The notes below the pieces were generated by a model that saw nothing but the letters and a program-made list of their open reading frames with translations, made no database searches and was not told the origin of the DNA. Source: Bradyrhizobium sp. dw_78 (lineage in GTDB: Bacteria > Pseudomonadota > Alphaproteobacteria > Rhizobiales > Xanthobacteraceae). From it: DNA of 64,000 bases. The DNA lies in the NCBI RefSeq assembly GCF_018449525.1, contig NZ_JAAVUS010000001.1, positions 744,001 through 808,000 of the forward strand, written 5' to 3'. Below, piece after piece: positions 18,980 through 28,330 of the stretch (its first letter is position 1; every line of letters begins with the position of its first letter). Position numbers and translations under genes: made by a program.

Positions 18980-20082
18980 TCAAGCCTTTGATCTCAATTT
19001 TGTAAGCAAATTCTCGGGCGCCAGGGATAGCCTTCCATTGGTCAGGCTATGCTCGATAGCCAAGACCAGGGCAAATGCTGCCACCTTCACCCAATAGGTC
19101 CACGGCATTACAAAATTCAGCATGCCTTCGATATACATCACATAGAACCCGTATAAGACATAGACGCCCAAGAGGGCCGAAGCATAGTGGCCAAGCATTG
19201 TTCCCCTGATAACGTAGCCGGTCAGGGCTGCTGCAATGCAACCGGCGCCAAGCAAGAAGGGCCACGCCAGATATGACCCAAACAGTTCGAAGAAGATTTC
19301 GGGAAAGCCGCCCGCCAGTTGAAACCCCGTCAACACCTGATCGGTGGTCCGAGGTTCGCCAATGGTTGCGAACATTAAATACTGAATTGTCGTATTTCGG
19401 TTCGGATCGATTGGATCTTGAAACAGGAAGTTGAAGGCTACCGAGGGTTCGAATTGTCCGCTCTCGAAAACCCGTTCGAATGATGCCCACCCGATCTCGC
19501 TTGGCTGAATCAATACCCGTTCAAAGAGTTCGTGCCAGACTTGGTCGCCTACGTAACCTCTGACATTGGTAAGGTTGTTGTACAGCGCGAAAGAGATCAC
19601 CATCGTCAGGGAGATAACGAAACCGACGCCAACGAGGCGCGATCTGTGTGAGACAAAGGTCTGACCAATCAGGAAAACGAACGATCCGCAAGTCGCGGCT
19701 GTGCGGCGAGCACGGCTGCCCAAGGTAAAATGAAAAAACTGCACAAACTATAGGACGCCGAAAATCGGCTTCCAGTCAGGAATGAATATGCCAGCATGGC
19801 GCACAAGAGAGCAACCATGCGGACGTGAAATCTATGTTCGCGGAGATATCCGGCAGCAAACATCAATCCGATCCAAAATGAAAAAAAGGACTCCATACTC
19901 GGAGATGAGATGGTGCGCGAGCCGCCAGTATAGATCGTGGCCAACGTTCGCCACGCCAAGGTAAAGATGATGAAAAAGAAACTGACGAATATTACAGGCC
20001 GCCAGCTAACGATGTAAAATAATAGAAGTAAAAACGCGAGGCCCGAGCACAAAACGGCGATGTGCTCCGCTGTCGAGATCAT
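18980..20082 (-). pseudogene. Wzy/O-antigen polymerase-like membrane protein split by a frameshift
   Basis: Two reading frames together make one polytopic protein of about 365 residues. The first (ATG 20082 to 19669) gives membrane segments and the SFLTGSRFSAS loop. The second, in another frame (19744 to 18980), continues with SHRSRLVGVGF and several more membrane segments. They overlap from 19669 to 19744, and neither has a complete topology. The frame change falls between about 19680 and 19740, near an A6 run at 19733-19738. It may be a real mutation or a homopolymer sequencing error. The start overlaps the Wzz-like stop by four bases. Confidence 0.75.
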
Positions 20083-20666
20083 ATCTCCGGTTTCCTTGCG
20101 GTCGATCGGCGTAGCTCTAGGCCCAGCAGAAGCAGCAACGAGGAAAGAACGACGGCGAGCCCCGCGAGAGCGGATAGCCGAACCGTGTTGTGTGACAGAG
20201 GCCCGTTCATATAAACTTCGGATTCTGCAGGGAACATAGTTCTTGTTACGAGAAGCTTGACTGCCTCAAGGCGACGCAGCCGCTCCTTGGTATCGTTCCA
20301 GGCTATGCCAAGCCCAGATTTCGAATCTTTTCCGGCGGACGACTGAGAACCCAATTGTAAGTCTCCGTCTTCCCATTTCTTGAGCTGGATAGATCGCTCC
20401 CGGTAATCGTCAATAGCTGCTTGCAACACCTTTGCGTTTTGGTCGAACAGAACGTTGTGCCGCTGTTCTATTCGATCGGCGATAGCGCAATACGCCGCGC
20501 GGCAGTCGGCAGCCGACGCAGCAGTCAGCTCAATCTCGATGTTGTCGTCAGTTAGAGCGTGTGTCCGAGGCATATCAAAAACCAATCGTTTGGACAGTGC
20601 GGCGCTGTCGTGTTCGAATTGGCTGGTGTCGACGATCGTTTGCCGGAACAGAGGAGTAGAGATCAA
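20079..20666 (-). pseudogene. N-terminally truncated Wzz-like chain-length regulator
   Basis: The text contains a polysaccharide co-polymerase periplasmic part (DIEIELTA-like strand, ADRIEQRHN, VLQAAIDDYRER) and one C-terminal membrane segment (LAGLAVVLSSLLLLLGLEL). A complete Wzz has membrane helices at both ends; the N-terminal one is missing. The open frame runs back to 20693, where an in-frame TAG (20694-20696) ends it. Only a TTG at 20666 offers a start, without a clear ribosome site. The gene looks truncated, although a short form could still be translated. It overlaps the polymerase-like gene by 4 bases. Confidence 0.65.
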
Positions 20667-20745
20667 GGCTATGACAGCGCGATTGGGTTCCTCCTACGTG
20701 CTGTGGAGTCATTTTATTGCTATCCCCAACTACGTTAGGCAATAG

Positions 20746-23286
20746 CTAGAACGCCTTGCCGTATGAACCGATCGTGTCCTTGGTACATTCAATCAGGATG
20801 ACCGCATTTTGGTTATCCGAGAAAAGCGTGCGGAAAGGTCCGCCGCCCAACGCCTTCGAGACTTCTTTGAGCGGTTCGTCGATCGGAAAATAGGATAGCC
20901 GTTCGCTGTTGTTCAAATGGAGCCATTGAATGGTTCGGGGATTGACGATCGTTACTATATTCCATTTCTTCTCTGCGCCATTGAGGACTTGCATTTGGCG
21001 CAGGATGTCGGCCCCGCTGTGCGGGATGTCTTTTTCCAGTAGCTGCCTTTCATCGATGGATTCCGTGGGCTTGACCGGCTTGAGAACGCCTTGAGCGAGA
21101 TTTTTGCCAGATATTTGCGCCCGAATTTCCTCGTTCAGGCTTGCCAGGAGTGGGAACAGCGACTTGCAGGCCCGGAGTGCTTGACCCCCCGTGTCGCTGG
21201 TGGTCTCCGTGATCGCTGAAATGACACGTTTGACCCGGCTTGCGGTCATTTCATTGACGGTATCGAGATTCGAGAAGAGGTAGATTCCAGGTGCGCCGGT
21301 GATGGCCTCCGCGAACCCCAGGGTGTACGGGTCCGAAACAATGACGAAATCGCGGATGTTGTTATGCAGCCAGAGGGCCGTTTTCAGATCGCTTGCGTCG
21401 TAATGCGAAACCGCTGTCGCATGGTCCGGAAGCTGGCCGTAGCTATAAACCTTGAAAAGCGCAGAAATTCCCGATCGATCAACGACGACGCTGAGGCCGA
21501 TGACCACGGCGAGACCGAAGATCTGGAGCCGGCGAACCGGTGCGAATGTGAGGGTGGCGGAAAGCAGAACCAAGGCGACGCCGGTCATCTCCAAGGGCCG
21601 CAGCATCGCCTGATATCCGCTATATCCCAAGTTTGGTGTCCAGCTAAACGAGTAAACGCCGATGACAAGTGCCGCCACAACAGCCGCGGTAATTACAGCG
21701 ACGATCCGTCGTCCGCTCGAATTAGCAGCGATCGGATCCTTGAATAATTGAAAAAATAACTCGGTCGCTGTGACTGTGAAAAGGCCGGATATGATGAAAG
21801 CGATGCGATACAGAAATGGGAAGCCGGAGAGGGCGACCATACAAAGAACGCAACCAGAGATCCACGACCAAAACAGTAGGGCAATGTTTCTGCCCTGGGA
21901 TTGCGAGTTTATCGATTGCGCCAAACGCGCAGGCCGATGGGTGGCACACCACCAAGCAATCATCAATCCGATTCCCGCAGCAAAGAGCGGCCCGATTGCC
22001 CGGCTGATTTCTATCGCTGCGACGTCTGATCCGGCCCCGAGCACCATATCGTCCCCGGGCTCGATCGGCTTTCCGAACACGAGGAGTGTGATGTGTGAGA
22101 AGAACTCGTCGCCTCGCACCGCGGGAATATAGCCGAGACGTGTGGCCACGACGTTGGCCAGCACCAACATACAAATGGATGGAAGTGCCAGTGACAGAAT
22201 CCAGAGAGCTTTTTTCGATCGTAAGAACGAACCGGAAATAACATTGACGACGCCAATGTAAAAAAGCCACCCGAAGATTGAGATCGGAACAAACAGGTAA
22301 GCCCCGCGATGAGCGAGCATTAGCGCCATGGACCACATGACGCTTACAAACGCGTTAGAAGCGATCTTCTTCGCGATGTTTCCGCTCCGGTTCAGAACGT
22401 TAAAGGCCAGCGCGGCCGCGGCCATCAGCGCCAGCATCAGCGCATTATTGTTGAGGAGAAAAGCGGATAGGATGGATAAGAATGCGCCGCCGGCGGCAGT
22501 CAAGGTGGACACGGAGAGAACCTTCGATCGATCCGTCTTCGCGCCGGTTTTGATCAGCGCGCTCAGAAAGACGAAGCTGCTTGCCACCGCCAGACTGCCA
22601 TTGGTCAATAGCCCGAGTGTGTTGGTTGCGGCCGCAAAAGAGAAAGCAAACCACTTCCTGTGACGATCGAGGAACAGTCCATCGGCGATCGAATAGAAAA
22701 AAATCATCAGACAAAGGATCGAAAAGTAACGATAGGACCAGTTGAATTGCAACAGGTCGAGGCCGAACGTGCCGGAGAGGGCGCCAGCGAGCGCTGAGCG
22801 AAGGTCAGGGTAGGATTGGCTTGCATAAGGATTTATTATTCCAGTGTCGGCATATTCCTGGGCGGTCTTTATCCAGTGGACGTCCGCGCCGATGTCGCCG
22901 AAGGGGAAGTCGGAAAAGGCGCCAAACGACCACCACCAAGTTATCAATGCTGCCGAGATCGAGAGCGTAGCCCATAGCGCGAGTTCGTCGCGATCTTCTC
23001 GGCGCGGAAGCCAAATGTTTGTGGTTGCCGCGAACCCCGCCAATGAAATGAGCAGAAGAATGCCGAGATCGGCATACAGATTCTCATAAATGAGAGAAAG
23101 CAGTTGCAGGAAGATGCTGGTGCCGGGGCCACCAATGGTAAGCCCCAGCACGATCATCTCGAGCTTCGTCAGGTGGGACTTTTCGATCACGGCGATTGAT
23201 GACATCGCCAGGATGAACAATCCGAACCCCAGACAGATCAGGAAGAAAAGCAACGTCAACAAAATCGTGCCGATCCACATATCCAT
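20746..23286 (-). CDS. Large polytopic membrane protein, possible GT-C type glycosyltransferase
   Basis: An 846-residue protein with about 13 membrane segments over its first two thirds and a roughly 250-residue soluble C-terminal region. The loop after the early helices reads FPFGDIGADVHWIKTA, with acidic residues as found in GT-C transferases that use polyprenyl-phosphate sugars. I do not recognise a named family. The C-terminal part has DFVIVSDPYTLGFAE, which may be a substrate-binding domain. ATG at 23286 is chosen over a TTG at 23331; neither has a strong ribosome site. Confidence 0.5.
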   Translation of the reverse strand: MDMWIGTILLTLLFFLICLGFGLFILAMSSIAVIEKSHLTKLEMIVLGLTIGGPGTSIFLQLLSLIYENLYADLGILLLISLAGFAATTNIWLPRREDRDELALWATLSISAALITWWWSFGAFSDFPFGDIGADVHWIKTAQEYADTGIINPYASQSYPDLRSALAGALSGTFGLDLLQFNWSYRYFSILCLMIFFYSIADGLFLDRHRKWFAFSFAAATNTLGLLTNGSLAVASSFVFLSALIKTGAKTDRSKVLSVSTLTAAGGAFLSILSAFLLNNNALMLALMAAAALAFNVLNRSGNIAKKIASNAFVSVMWSMALMLAHRGAYLFVPISIFGWLFYIGVVNVISGSFLRSKKALWILSLALPSICMLVLANVVATRLGYIPAVRGDEFFSHITLLVFGKPIEPGDDMVLGAGSDVAAIEISRAIGPLFAAGIGLMIAWWCATHRPARLAQSINSQSQGRNIALLFWSWISGCVLCMVALSGFPFLYRIAFIISGLFTVTATELFFQLFKDPIAANSSGRRIVAVITAAVVAALVIGVYSFSWTPNLGYSGYQAMLRPLEMTGVALVLLSATLTFAPVRRLQIFGLAVVIGLSVVVDRSGISALFKVYSYGQLPDHATAVSHYDASDLKTALWLHNNIRDFVIVSDPYTLGFAEAITGAPGIYLFSNLDTVNEMTASRVKRVISAITETTSDTGGQALRACKSLFPLLASLNEEIRAQISGKNLAQGVLKPVKPTESIDERQLLEKDIPHSGADILRQMQVLNGAEKKWNIVTIVNPRTIQWLHLNNSERLSYFPIDEPLKEVSKALGGGPFRTLFSDNQNAVILIECTKDTIGSYGKAF

Positions 23287-23843
23287 GATCCCGAGAGGGC
23301 TGACAGGCACGCGAATTGCCCAGAGCCGCAAGGTTCAGATTTCGCCCGATGGCGGGTTTGGATGCCGTCGTCGCAACGCTATCTGTGTTATAAAGTATTC
23401 ACGTGATTCCGCTCTTGTGGTGGTTATCCCTAAAGGCACTTTTTTCGTCCCGGAATTACCCCAAAGCTTGTTAAGCCGCCAAGGCGGTCAGCCGTATGTT
23501 GACGGCCGTTGTAGCGACGCCGATGAGGGGACGCGCAGAGTTCCGTTGCCCCCGGCTTCTGGAATCCCAAATTGGCCGGTAGTATTGCGTTTTTGGTCTC
23601 TTTGGACTGATCTCCGCCGTTGGATATTCGCTGTCAACGGACCTGTCACGCCCCGCTTTAGACAGGCAAGCAATGGTCCGTCGTTCCCGGTTGATTCTCG
23701 ATGTGTCTGAGCGTAAGGAGGCCTTCTGCTGCGGGACTTCAACGTCTTGATGAATGCCGAAGATCGGCTTTGCCGTGGGTGTCTGCGCGGATATGGAATG
23801 GAATCGGATAAGCGCCGGCACCTTCCTATGCGGGGTTTTCTGA
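23287..23843 (+). other. Divergent intergenic region without a supported gene
   Basis: This 557-base gap lies between the outward-facing genes at 23286 (minus) and 23844 (plus), so promoters for both are expected here. The reading frames in it are short, with no recognisable domain. I see no tRNA, no strong hairpin-plus-T-tract and no repeat shared with other parts of the window. Confidence 0.4.
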
Positions 23844-24584
23844 ATGTCCGGTGATTTGACGATCGATGAAGCGGTCACCCGTGGGTATCCTCCTGCGGTG
23901 CTTTACCTCCGGAACGATGAAATCGTCACGACGGAAGTATGCGCCTTCAATTATTTCTCGATTTTCCTGAAAGAGCACCCTGAAGCGGCTGCCCATGTTT
24001 GGTTGTTCGATGGTGCGGGTAACCAGACAGGTTATTTTCACAAAGATCTAGGGCTGAATGGGCAGTTGCAATTGAACACTTCTGACCTCAGTTCGAACGT
24101 TTCGGGCACGGTGGCAATGACCTTGATGCCGAAGCACGAGGCGAAGGTCCGGTCGGGCAAAAAGGTTACCACCGGCTACTATGCACAATATTATTCGCGG
24201 CACGGCGCGATTACGTTGTCGCATGAGCGCGAGCCGGTTGCGGCAGAGTCTTTTCCAACCTCCGCGTGGGTTCAAACCTATCTGGCCCGCTTCTTGGAAT
24301 GGTCCGGTGTTGTGCTTGTCAACCCGTGCCTAGCTCTGGATGGAGCGGCCGTGGGAACGGCAGCGCTTGTTGCATTGGACGGCACGGTTTTAGCCGAGCG
24401 GACGCTTCCCCGCATTTCACCGATGGGAGCTTGCCGTATAAGTACCCTGGATTTGTTTCCCGATGCGCGGCGTCTCGTTGGCCATGCCGACAGTTTTGCG
24501 ATGGAATTCAAGGGCACAAATATCGCAAGCCCGTTCAGCTATTACGAATTTGCCAACGGCAAGTTTAGCCTGCATCATTTTTAG
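23844..24584 (+). CDS. Protein of unknown function, first of a tandem related pair
   Basis: A 246-residue protein with no signal peptide or membrane helix and a predominantly beta-strand look. I do not recognise the family. It is related to the next gene: its LDGTVLAERTLPRISPMG followed by ACRISTLDLFPD aligns with EDGEQLEREFGEIPALG followed by AREMSVVDIFG there, and the preceding WSGVVLVNPCL aligns with VVSSLMLINHS. It precedes that gene by 13 bases. The location inside a glycan locus suggests a cytoplasmic or exported accessory factor, but nothing shows a reaction. Confidence 0.6.
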   Translation: MSGDLTIDEAVTRGYPPAVLYLRNDEIVTTEVCAFNYFSIFLKEHPEAAAHVWLFDGAGNQTGYFHKDLGLNGQLQLNTSDLSSNVSGTVAMTLMPKHEAKVRSGKKVTTGYYAQYYSRHGAITLSHEREPVAAESFPTSAWVQTYLARFLEWSGVVLVNPCLALDGAAVGTAALVALDGTVLAERTLPRISPMGACRISTLDLFPDARRLVGHADSFAMEFKGTNIASPFSYYEFANGKFSLHHF

Positions 24585-24597
24585 GAGGGGTGGTCCG

Positions 24598-25521
24598 GTG
24601 AGCCGATTTCCTTCAAGCCCCTGGCGGCCCTATGAGCCGAGATTCATATTCCCGACATTTTCGGGGCTTGAATGCCGGATGGGATTTTCCATCCCCGCCT
24701 GGTATCGACCGGTCGATATCAAGTATCTCCGAAGCCTTGTCGCGGGCAGCCTGAGAAAAAACTTTCTCGAAACGGTGAAGGATCTGGTCCCGGAGCTGGG
24801 CAGTCTGGCGATGTCTGGCTTAAGCAAGAACCTGCGTTTCAGGCTTCATATTCTCTCGCGTGATGGCGAGTATCGTGCGAGCTATGAGCTTCCCTTGAGC
24901 TACAAGCCAGGTGCCTCCGTTGACGTCGACTTCACCAAGCTTCTGAAAGACCTGAAGTTGCCGGTCGAGGATTATCTCGTCGTCGCTGTGATGTCGCGAG
25001 GCCGGATGGACGGTTATCGCTCGTCGCCGGCAAGCTTCTCGATGACTTACATCGATCAGGATAACGTCGCAATCTATCGTACTGGTGCATTCGCCCGGCC
25101 GTTGAACGAGGGCAGACTCAAGGCTCACGTCGGATTCACGGGCATCAATCCGAAGATAATTGCGACGAGGGATGTCGTGAGCAGCCTCATGCTGATCAAC
25201 CATTCGTCCGATCCCGAATATGCGGTAACGGCGCATCCCGCTTCCATCTTGATACGAGAGGATGGGGAGCAACTCGAAAGGGAGTTTGGCGAAATCCCTG
25301 CGCTCGGTGCGCGAGAGATGTCTGTTGTGGACATTTTCGGGAGCAGGGTTTTCGATTTCCTGAAACCGTTTGGCGGCAGGGCGACCACCGTCACGACCTG
25401 CCAGGGGGTTACGTTAGGGAGCCTTCACCTGCAGCGCTCCAACGACAATCACAGAACGCTCTTGGGCATCGAACACTCTCGTCCAGCGCACATGAACCTT
25501 GCGGGCATTCTGCAGCATTGA
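24598..25521 (+). CDS. Protein of unknown function, second of a tandem related pair
   Basis: A 307-residue protein, probably beta-rich, without membrane segments. The GTG start at 24598 is fixed by a strong AGGAGGGG at 24583-24590, which overlaps the stop of the previous gene. The longer frame back to 24463 runs through that gene and is rejected. The middle and end are related to the preceding protein (see the motifs listed there), so the two arose by tandem duplication and then diverged. A 144-base non-coding gap follows. Confidence 0.6.
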   Translation: MSRFPSSPWRPYEPRFIFPTFSGLECRMGFSIPAWYRPVDIKYLRSLVAGSLRKNFLETVKDLVPELGSLAMSGLSKNLRFRLHILSRDGEYRASYELPLSYKPGASVDVDFTKLLKDLKLPVEDYLVVAVMSRGRMDGYRSSPASFSMTYIDQDNVAIYRTGAFARPLNEGRLKAHVGFTGINPKIIATRDVVSSLMLINHSSDPEYAVTAHPASILIREDGEQLEREFGEIPALGAREMSVVDIFGSRVFDFLKPFGGRATTVTTCQGVTLGSLHLQRSNDNHRTLLGIEHSRPAHMNLAGILQH

Positions 25522-25665
25522 TGGTTGGGCTTTGCTGGTGCCCTCAAGCGACATCCCGCATCGAGCGGATCGCAGCTACCGACAAGCCTTGACGTTGTAC
25601 ACCCTTGAAGTACAACTACCCCGCAAGCATGGATACGGCGACGTCTGATTGTTGAGGATACTGAT

Positions 25666-26838
25666 TTGCGAACGCCTACGCTCAAGCTTTTGTTCGGCTT
25701 TTGGATCGTATCGAACATCGCAGTAATTCTGTGGTTTACCGCCGATCGTCAGTCAGGACGCATTCATGAACTGACTGGCATCTCGTGGATCGTCATAAAT
25801 AGAACAATAGATGTGATTGACTGGCTTCTTCCGTTTGCAATTTTGTTTTTCTTTCGAAGGTATTTTCTTAAACCGATGATGGCCGGCCTGTTGGTCTGCT
25901 GCGGCTTGGCCTTGTCCATTGCTAGCAACGAGGCAAATTTTCTTCGTGAGAAAATGCAATTTAGTCTCGATCACGAAATTTCCTATCTGACGGACAATGT
26001 TGTCGAGGGTGTAATTCGGCCGATGATCGCCTGGATCGTCCAAGTATATGTCTGGATCCTCGGAGATGACAAAACAGGAGGATCGACCTATGTCACGCAC
26101 ATTGCCATCAATTATATGTTCGATTCAGCGACGCTAATATCGGCGTTTGCATTGGCTACGGTTGTTGTGTCGCCTGTCGGCGCGTGGCTCTATATGTTTA
26201 CCGTCGCATTCTTCGGGCAGGCATCATTTGTATTGGGGGGCGGCCGGATGGGCGGAATGTTCCTCGCCGGTGGTTTTTTGTGGCAACTCTTCCTGTTAGC
26301 GTCCGGACGTCTTGTTGCCGCGATTATCTCTGGCATTGTTATGAGCTTTATGCGGACCGACCTGGTGTTTGCAACGGCGTTTGCCGTCCTGGGAATCTCG
26401 TGGATAGAGAAACGATGGCCATCGCCCAAGGAATGGACGACATTCGCGTCGTTGATCATCATTTCAATCGTTGTCCCGCAGATGTTGATCTCCTTAAATC
26501 CTGTTCCTCCGGATTTTTCATCATTCCTAATAACTCATGGAGATTACCTTGCGAAACCGTGGGGTAATATTTCAGGGCTCACGACGGCCATAGGCTTGGC
26601 ATCTCCGCTATTTATGATTCTTGCTGTTACCCGGCCGCTCGGGGTTTCGCGCACAACAGCGATTGCTCTACTGCCTGCTATAGTCCACCTGTCGATCGTA
26701 TTCTTGATCGCTGATTTCACTGAGACACGTCTTCTCGGTCCATTTTTGGGTGGGTTAGGACTTTTATGCGCCGAGCGTCTGGCGAATGTTCTGCAGTCGC
26801 CGCCCAATAGCGAAATTAATCCTAAGTCAGCAGTGTAA
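25666..26838 (+). CDS. Polytopic membrane protein of unknown function
   Basis: A 390-residue protein with about ten membrane segments. The TTG start at 25666 is supported by GAGGA about 7 bases upstream. It contains a glycine-rich turn (GGGRMGGMFLAGG) and otherwise only hydrophobic helices. Topology and position, between the paired unknown proteins and an acyltransferase, would fit a polymerase or lipid-carrier transferase, but no motif proves it. The base composition is AT-richer than in the flanking core genes. Confidence 0.5.
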   Translation: MRTPTLKLLFGFWIVSNIAVILWFTADRQSGRIHELTGISWIVINRTIDVIDWLLPFAILFFFRRYFLKPMMAGLLVCCGLALSIASNEANFLREKMQFSLDHEISYLTDNVVEGVIRPMIAWIVQVYVWILGDDKTGGSTYVTHIAINYMFDSATLISAFALATVVVSPVGAWLYMFTVAFFGQASFVLGGGRMGGMFLAGGFLWQLFLLASGRLVAAIISGIVMSFMRTDLVFATAFAVLGISWIEKRWPSPKEWTTFASLIIISIVVPQMLISLNPVPPDFSSFLITHGDYLAKPWGNISGLTTAIGLASPLFMILAVTRPLGVSRTTAIALLPAIVHLSIVFLIADFTETRLLGPFLGGLGLLCAERLANVLQSPPNSEINPKSAV

Positions 26839-26851
26839 GGGGCGAGATTCT

Positions 26852-27970
26852 GTGTTTAGCCTCGACAGATCAAAGAATGATACGTCAGTAACGCTTGATT
26901 TATTGCGTGCGATGGCTGCTCAAATGGTTTGTGTTGGGCATGCGATGAATTTCGGCCGTACAGGTTACACGTTTGTTCCGAATGATGGCGTTCTTCTGTT
27001 CTTTATTTTGTCGGGGTTTCTGATTGCGTACACGCTGGATACAAAATCAGGATTGGAATCTTACGGTCTTATCGATTTTGGTATTGAACGTGTCGCGAGA
27101 ATATACACGGCATACCTCCCCGCATTGCTTCTCATCGGTGCCGTTACGGTTCTTGCCGAACGATACGGCATAGAGATGCGGGGTGACCCGACAAATTTGC
27201 GAACATACCTCGGCAACCTGGTGATGCTGCAAAACGTGCCGTGCTGCTGGAGGGTTTCAACCTTCGGAACGGCTGGTCATTTGACGTCGGTCGCTGTCGA
27301 GTTTCATATCTATTTTTTTGTAGGAGCGATTTATTTTTTGCTTCGGCGAAAGAATATGGTTCTTTGCTTTCTCGTCGCAGTTCTTTTTTCAACGATGCCA
27401 TTGGCATACTTCGCAGGTATTGCCCAATCCGATCATGCGTTATTTGTTCTTTGGCTGCTCGGCTTCGCGTCGTATTTCACGGTGAGGTCAATGAGCGGCT
27501 ATAGAGAGTGCGCTCCGTTTTTCGTGTTTGCATTTCTGGTTTGTCTTATCGTCTGGATACGTCAACGGACGCCTGGTGACGATTGGAACATTAGGCAATA
27601 TCCGATGCTGATATTTTCATTTTTCAGCATCGTTGTTGTTTCACAGGCGGTCAGATTGATTCCGGAGCGGCTCGGTAAGCTGATCACCTTGGTTGCTGAT
27701 TATTCTTTTTCGCTGTTTCTGATTCATCTGACGATCCTTAGGGTTATCTATGCTCTTTTCCCTCAGGCATCGGTGGCGCGAACGTTGATCGGCATTGTTG
27801 TGTCGAACGTTTTGGCAATTGTCTTCGCCTTCGTTTTTGAACGTCGGTATCGTCAGGTTGCATCAGCAATAAAAGTTCTTCTTGGAAGATCCGGCAAGAG
27901 AATTTCGTCCAAGCTGGATCATGATGCGGTCGACACCGGCCGTCAGGACGCTGTTACAGGTATTTCTTAA
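26852..27970 (+). CDS. Acyltransferase family 3 membrane protein (OafA-like)
   Basis: A 372-residue integral membrane acyltransferase. The family's N-terminal pattern is visible: LDLLRAMAAQMVCVGH, with the catalytic-type histidine, then a LFFILSGFLIAYTL helix and a late VADYSFSLFLIHL segment. Such proteins O-acetylate or otherwise O-acylate surface sugars. The GTG start at 26852 follows an AAGGGG ribosome site that overlaps the end of the previous gene, so the two are likely cotranscribed. A longer frame from 26786 is rejected because it lies inside that gene. Confidence 0.85.
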   Translation: MFSLDRSKNDTSVTLDLLRAMAAQMVCVGHAMNFGRTGYTFVPNDGVLLFFILSGFLIAYTLDTKSGLESYGLIDFGIERVARIYTAYLPALLLIGAVTVLAERYGIEMRGDPTNLRTYLGNLVMLQNVPCCWRVSTFGTAGHLTSVAVEFHIYFFVGAIYFLLRRKNMVLCFLVAVLFSTMPLAYFAGIAQSDHALFVLWLLGFASYFTVRSMSGYRECAPFFVFAFLVCLIVWIRQRTPGDDWNIRQYPMLIFSFFSIVVVSQAVRLIPERLGKLITLVADYSFSLFLIHLTILRVIYALFPQASVARTLIGIVVSNVLAIVFAFVFERRYRQVASAIKVLLGRSGKRISSKLDHDAVDTGRQDAVTGIS

Positions 27971-28330
27971 ATACCGAAGATCCCGGAGTTTGCCTGTGAT
28001 ACCGGGTGGGGCTGATCAATGGATCGGTGATGAAGCGAAGGCGGCGTAGTTTGAACTTGATCCCCGGAAGAGACGCAACTCCTCTCCTGATAGGATGATC
28101 GTTTTGGCAGAGAATGCGGTAGGCACCCAAAGTCTCGTTGTCTTATCGCTGCAGAATCTTATTTTGCGCCTTCGTCAATTTCCTTGATCGTCCGGCTTAT
28201 GACGATGCTCCTCGGTCAGGCAGCGGTCGAGTAGCTGGGCGGCATCTTGCAAAACGCGCCAGACCAACGCTCTGCGCTTGGTTCATTTAGCCCATCGTCT
28301 CCCCGGGAAGCTGTGGGGGCGAGGAGACCC
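27971..28330 (-). other. Intergenic region between convergent genes, no gene seen
   Basis: These 360 bases separate the acyltransferase gene (plus) from the membrane glycosyltransferase-like gene (minus). All six frames are broken by stops. A short minus-strand stretch of about 25 residues (LQDAAQLLDRCLTEEH, roughly 28215-28265) reads like coding sequence but has no open context, and could be debris of a lost gene. There is no obvious terminator hairpin with a T-run. Confidence 0.4.

Noticed and set aside
27971..28330. Transposase remnant between convergent genes
   Set aside because: Short coding-like text is present, but no transposase motif or terminal inverted repeats were found.
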